This document shows, piece after piece, positions 5,273-6,342 of a stretch of DNA of 6,342 bases. A model generated the notes under the pieces. It ran no database searches. It worked only from the letters and a program-made list of their open reading frames with translations, and was not told where the DNA came from. Made by a program: the position numbers and the translations under genes. How positions within the stretch are numbered: the stretch's first letter is position 1; each line of letters begins with the position of its first letter. Source of the DNA: Actinomycetales bacterium (GTDB lineage: Bacteria > Actinomycetota > Actinomycetes > Actinomycetales > Actinomycetaceae); assembly GCA_012513625.1 (NCBI GenBank), contig JAAZBW010000300.1, positions 1 through 6,342 of the forward strand. The letters are read 5' to 3'.

Positions 5273-5770
5273 CTACTCGGCGGGGCGGAGGACCGTGCGG
5301 ACGCTCGCACCCTGGCGGTCGAGTTCCGCCCAGGTGCCGGGGATGTCCAGCACCACCGCAGCCGCGGTGGGGATGCCCATGGCGAGTTGCTGGCCCTCGC
5401 GGCCCCTGTCCAGGAGGTAGGCGAGCGCACTCATCACCGGCTCGTGGCCCACCACGATCACGCGCTGGGCGGACTCTTCGAGACCGCGGACCTTCGCGAG
5501 CAGGGACCGGGTGGTGGCCTCGTAGAGGTCGTCCGAGACCCGCGGGGACGGATACTCGGGCAGGTCCCCGGCAAGCAGCCGGTACGTCTCAGTGGTGCGG
5601 AGCGCAGAGGAGACGAGGGCCACGTCGAACGGGCCGGCGGCCTCCGCGAGTTCCTCGCCGAAACAGCGGGACTGGAGGCGTCCCCGCTGGGCGAGCGGCC
5701 GCACGCGGTCACCAATTCCGGCCTCCGGCTCCGCCTTGGCGTGGCGCATCAGTACGAGGGTCTTCGTCAC
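5273..5770 (-). CDS. SixA-like histidine phosphatase (RHG-type)
   Basis: A 165-residue protein of histidine phosphatase superfamily branch 1. The N-terminus TLVLMRHAKAEP carries the catalytic Arg9-His10 pair; His10 would be the phosphorylated nucleophile. LVSSALRTTETY (52-63) supplies the second arginine (Arg58), LYEA holds Glu84 as likely acid, and VVGHEPVM (106-113) supplies the second histidine, His109. The small size and the KTLVLMRHAKAE start fit SixA, which in E. coli acts on phosphohistidine proteins such as the nitrogen PTS. SixA homologues in actinobacteria are often annotated only as histidine phosphatases, so the substrate is unknown. The frame extends to a GTG at 5788, but the GTG at 5770 places the conserved beta-strand at the usual distance from the N-terminus and is preferred. 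It lies 48 nt after fabI on the same strand, so the two may be co-transcribed, and it converges on serB. Confidence 0.9.
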   Translation of the reverse strand: MTKTLVLMRHAKAEPEAGIGDRVRPLAQRGRLQSRCFGEELAEAAGPFDVALVSSALRTTETYRLLAGDLPEYPSPRVSDDLYEATTRSLLAKVRGLEESAQRVIVVGHEPVMSALAYLLDRGREGQQLAMGIPTAAAVVLDIPGTWAELDRQGASVRTVLRPAE

Positions 5771-5776
5771 TCCCCT

Positions 5777-5782
5777 ACTGTG
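5777..5782 (-). promoter_or_regulatory. Very weak candidate -10 before the sixA-like gene
   Basis: The minus strand reads CACAGT, then AGGGGA, then GTG at 5770. The spacing matches the leaderless pattern and A2/T6 are kept, but the first T is missing. AGGGGA directly abuts the GTG, too close for a normal Shine-Dalgarno. This may be chance. Confidence 0.2.
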
Positions 5783-5818
5783 CCACACGCGATCCGGGGC
5801 CGTACCGGAGTCACCCGC

Positions 5819-6342
5819 CTACTGCCCCATCGCGTGGACGCCGCCGTCCACGTGGACGATCTCGCCCGTGGTGGCAGGGAACCAGGGGGACGCGAGCGCC
5901 ACGACGGCGCGCGCCGTCGGCTCCGGGTCCGTCACGTCCCAGCCGAGCGGTGCCCGCTCGCCCCAGGTTCCCTCGATGCCCTCGAAGCCGGGGATGGAGG
6001 TGGCGGCCGTGGTGCGGATCGGGCCGGCGGACACGAGGTTCACGCGGATCCCTGCGGGTCCGAGATCGCGGGCGAGGTAGCGGGCCGTCGCCTCGAATGC
6101 GGCCTTGGCCACGCCCATCCAGTCGTAGACCGGCCACGCGTACTGGGCGTCGAAGGTGAGGCCCACCACGGCGCCGCCGTCGGACATGAGGGGCTGGGCG
6201 GCCACGGCGAGCGACTTGAGCGAGAAGGCCGAGACCTCCACGGCAGTTGCCACGTCACCCCACTCCGCCTCGAGGAAGCGACCCCCCATCACGGACTGCG
6301 GGGCGAAGCCGATCGAGTGGACCACCGCATCCAGCGAGGGCA
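5819..6342 (-). CDS. fabI: Enoyl-[acyl-carrier-protein] reductase (NADH), FabI/InhA type, C-terminal part, cut by window edge
   Basis: The last 173 residues are visible; the N-terminal NADH-binding part lies right of the window. FabI reduces trans-2-enoyl-ACP to acyl-ACP in the last step of each type II fatty-acid elongation cycle. The fragment opens with LDAVVHSIGFAPQ, the conserved strand-loop after the cofactor site. The catalytic pair lies in YDWMGVAKAAFE (Y-x6-K; fragment Tyr72 and Lys79), where InhA has YNWMTVAK with Tyr158 and Lys165. RVNLVSAGPIRT (fragment 99-110) is the cofactor-contacting segment before the substrate-binding loop. WGERAPLGWDV and FPATTGEIVHVDGGVHAMGQ complete the typical C-terminus. 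The Y-x6-K spacing separates it from FabG-like reductases (Y-x3-K). No stop codon or frameshift interrupts it. The start and any upstream partner such as fabG cannot be seen. Confidence 0.95.
   Translation of the reverse strand, partial: PSLDAVVHSIGFAPQSVMGGRFLEAEWGDVATAVEVSAFSLKSLAVAAQPLMSDGGAVVGLTFDAQYAWPVYDWMGVAKAAFEATARYLARDLGPAGIRVNLVSAGPIRTTAATSIPGFEGIEGTWGERAPLGWDVTDPEPTARAVVALASPWFPATTGEIVHVDGGVHAMGQ

Noticed and set aside
5793..5809. 5-bp hairpin (TCCGG/CCGGA) between fabI and the sixA-like gene
   Set aside because: The stem is short, the loop is 7 nt and no U-run follows; too weak to call a terminator in DNA this GC-rich.
5227..6159. 310-codon plus-strand frame opposite sixA and fabI
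   Set aside because: The translation is mostly Arg, Pro, Gly and Ser, typical of an off-frame GC-rich read.

Overview
This window looks like ordinary chromosomal DNA from a high-GC actinobacterium. The GlgC and GlgA-family proteins match the actinobacterial forms, for example the GSADAIYQ motif in GlgC and YPPxVYGGAGVH in the glycosyltransferase. The enoyl-ACP reductase resembles InhA-type FabI. GTG starts and strongly G/C-biased third codon positions fit too. An order such as Micrococcales or Actinomycetales is plausible from the gene order, but I cannot name a genus from sequence alone.

Layout, left to right. Positions 1-1641 (minus strand) hold a probable operon read right to left: a stand-alone YlmA/ModF-type ABC ATPase, an NfeD-family membrane protein 3 nt downstream, and then an SPFH/band-7 (stomatin-like) protein cut by the left edge. 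NfeD and SPFH proteins are a known membrane-associated pair. Positions 1723-2958 (minus) hold glgA (or glgM), and 3071-4315 (plus) hold the divergent glgC. GlgC makes ADP-glucose and the GlgA/GlgM enzyme uses it, so the two form an alpha-glucan storage unit around a shared ~112-bp control region. serB (phosphoserine phosphatase, 4325-5221, plus) follows glgC after 9 nt. It meets a convergent minus-strand pair: a SixA-like histidine phosphatase (5273-5770) and, upstream of it, the C-terminal part of an InhA/FabI-type enoyl-ACP reductase that runs off the right edge.

The most interesting non-coding signal is a repeated start-site arrangement. Three genes (the ABC ATPase, glgC and serB) lack a Shine-Dalgarno sequence and instead have TANNNT exactly 6 nt before the start codon, as expected for leaderless transcripts. 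Weaker versions precede glgA and sixA. The ABC ATPase start also sits in a perfect 16-bp inverted repeat whose loop holds the proposed -10 hexamer. A bulged hairpin lies just after glgA, and overlapping stems lie between the convergent serB and sixA genes.

I see no mobile elements, CRISPR arrays, tRNA or rRNA genes. Every gap between genes is under 120 bp. I found no evidence for an undescribed multi-gene system; the observations below are mostly about regulation and enzyme assignment.
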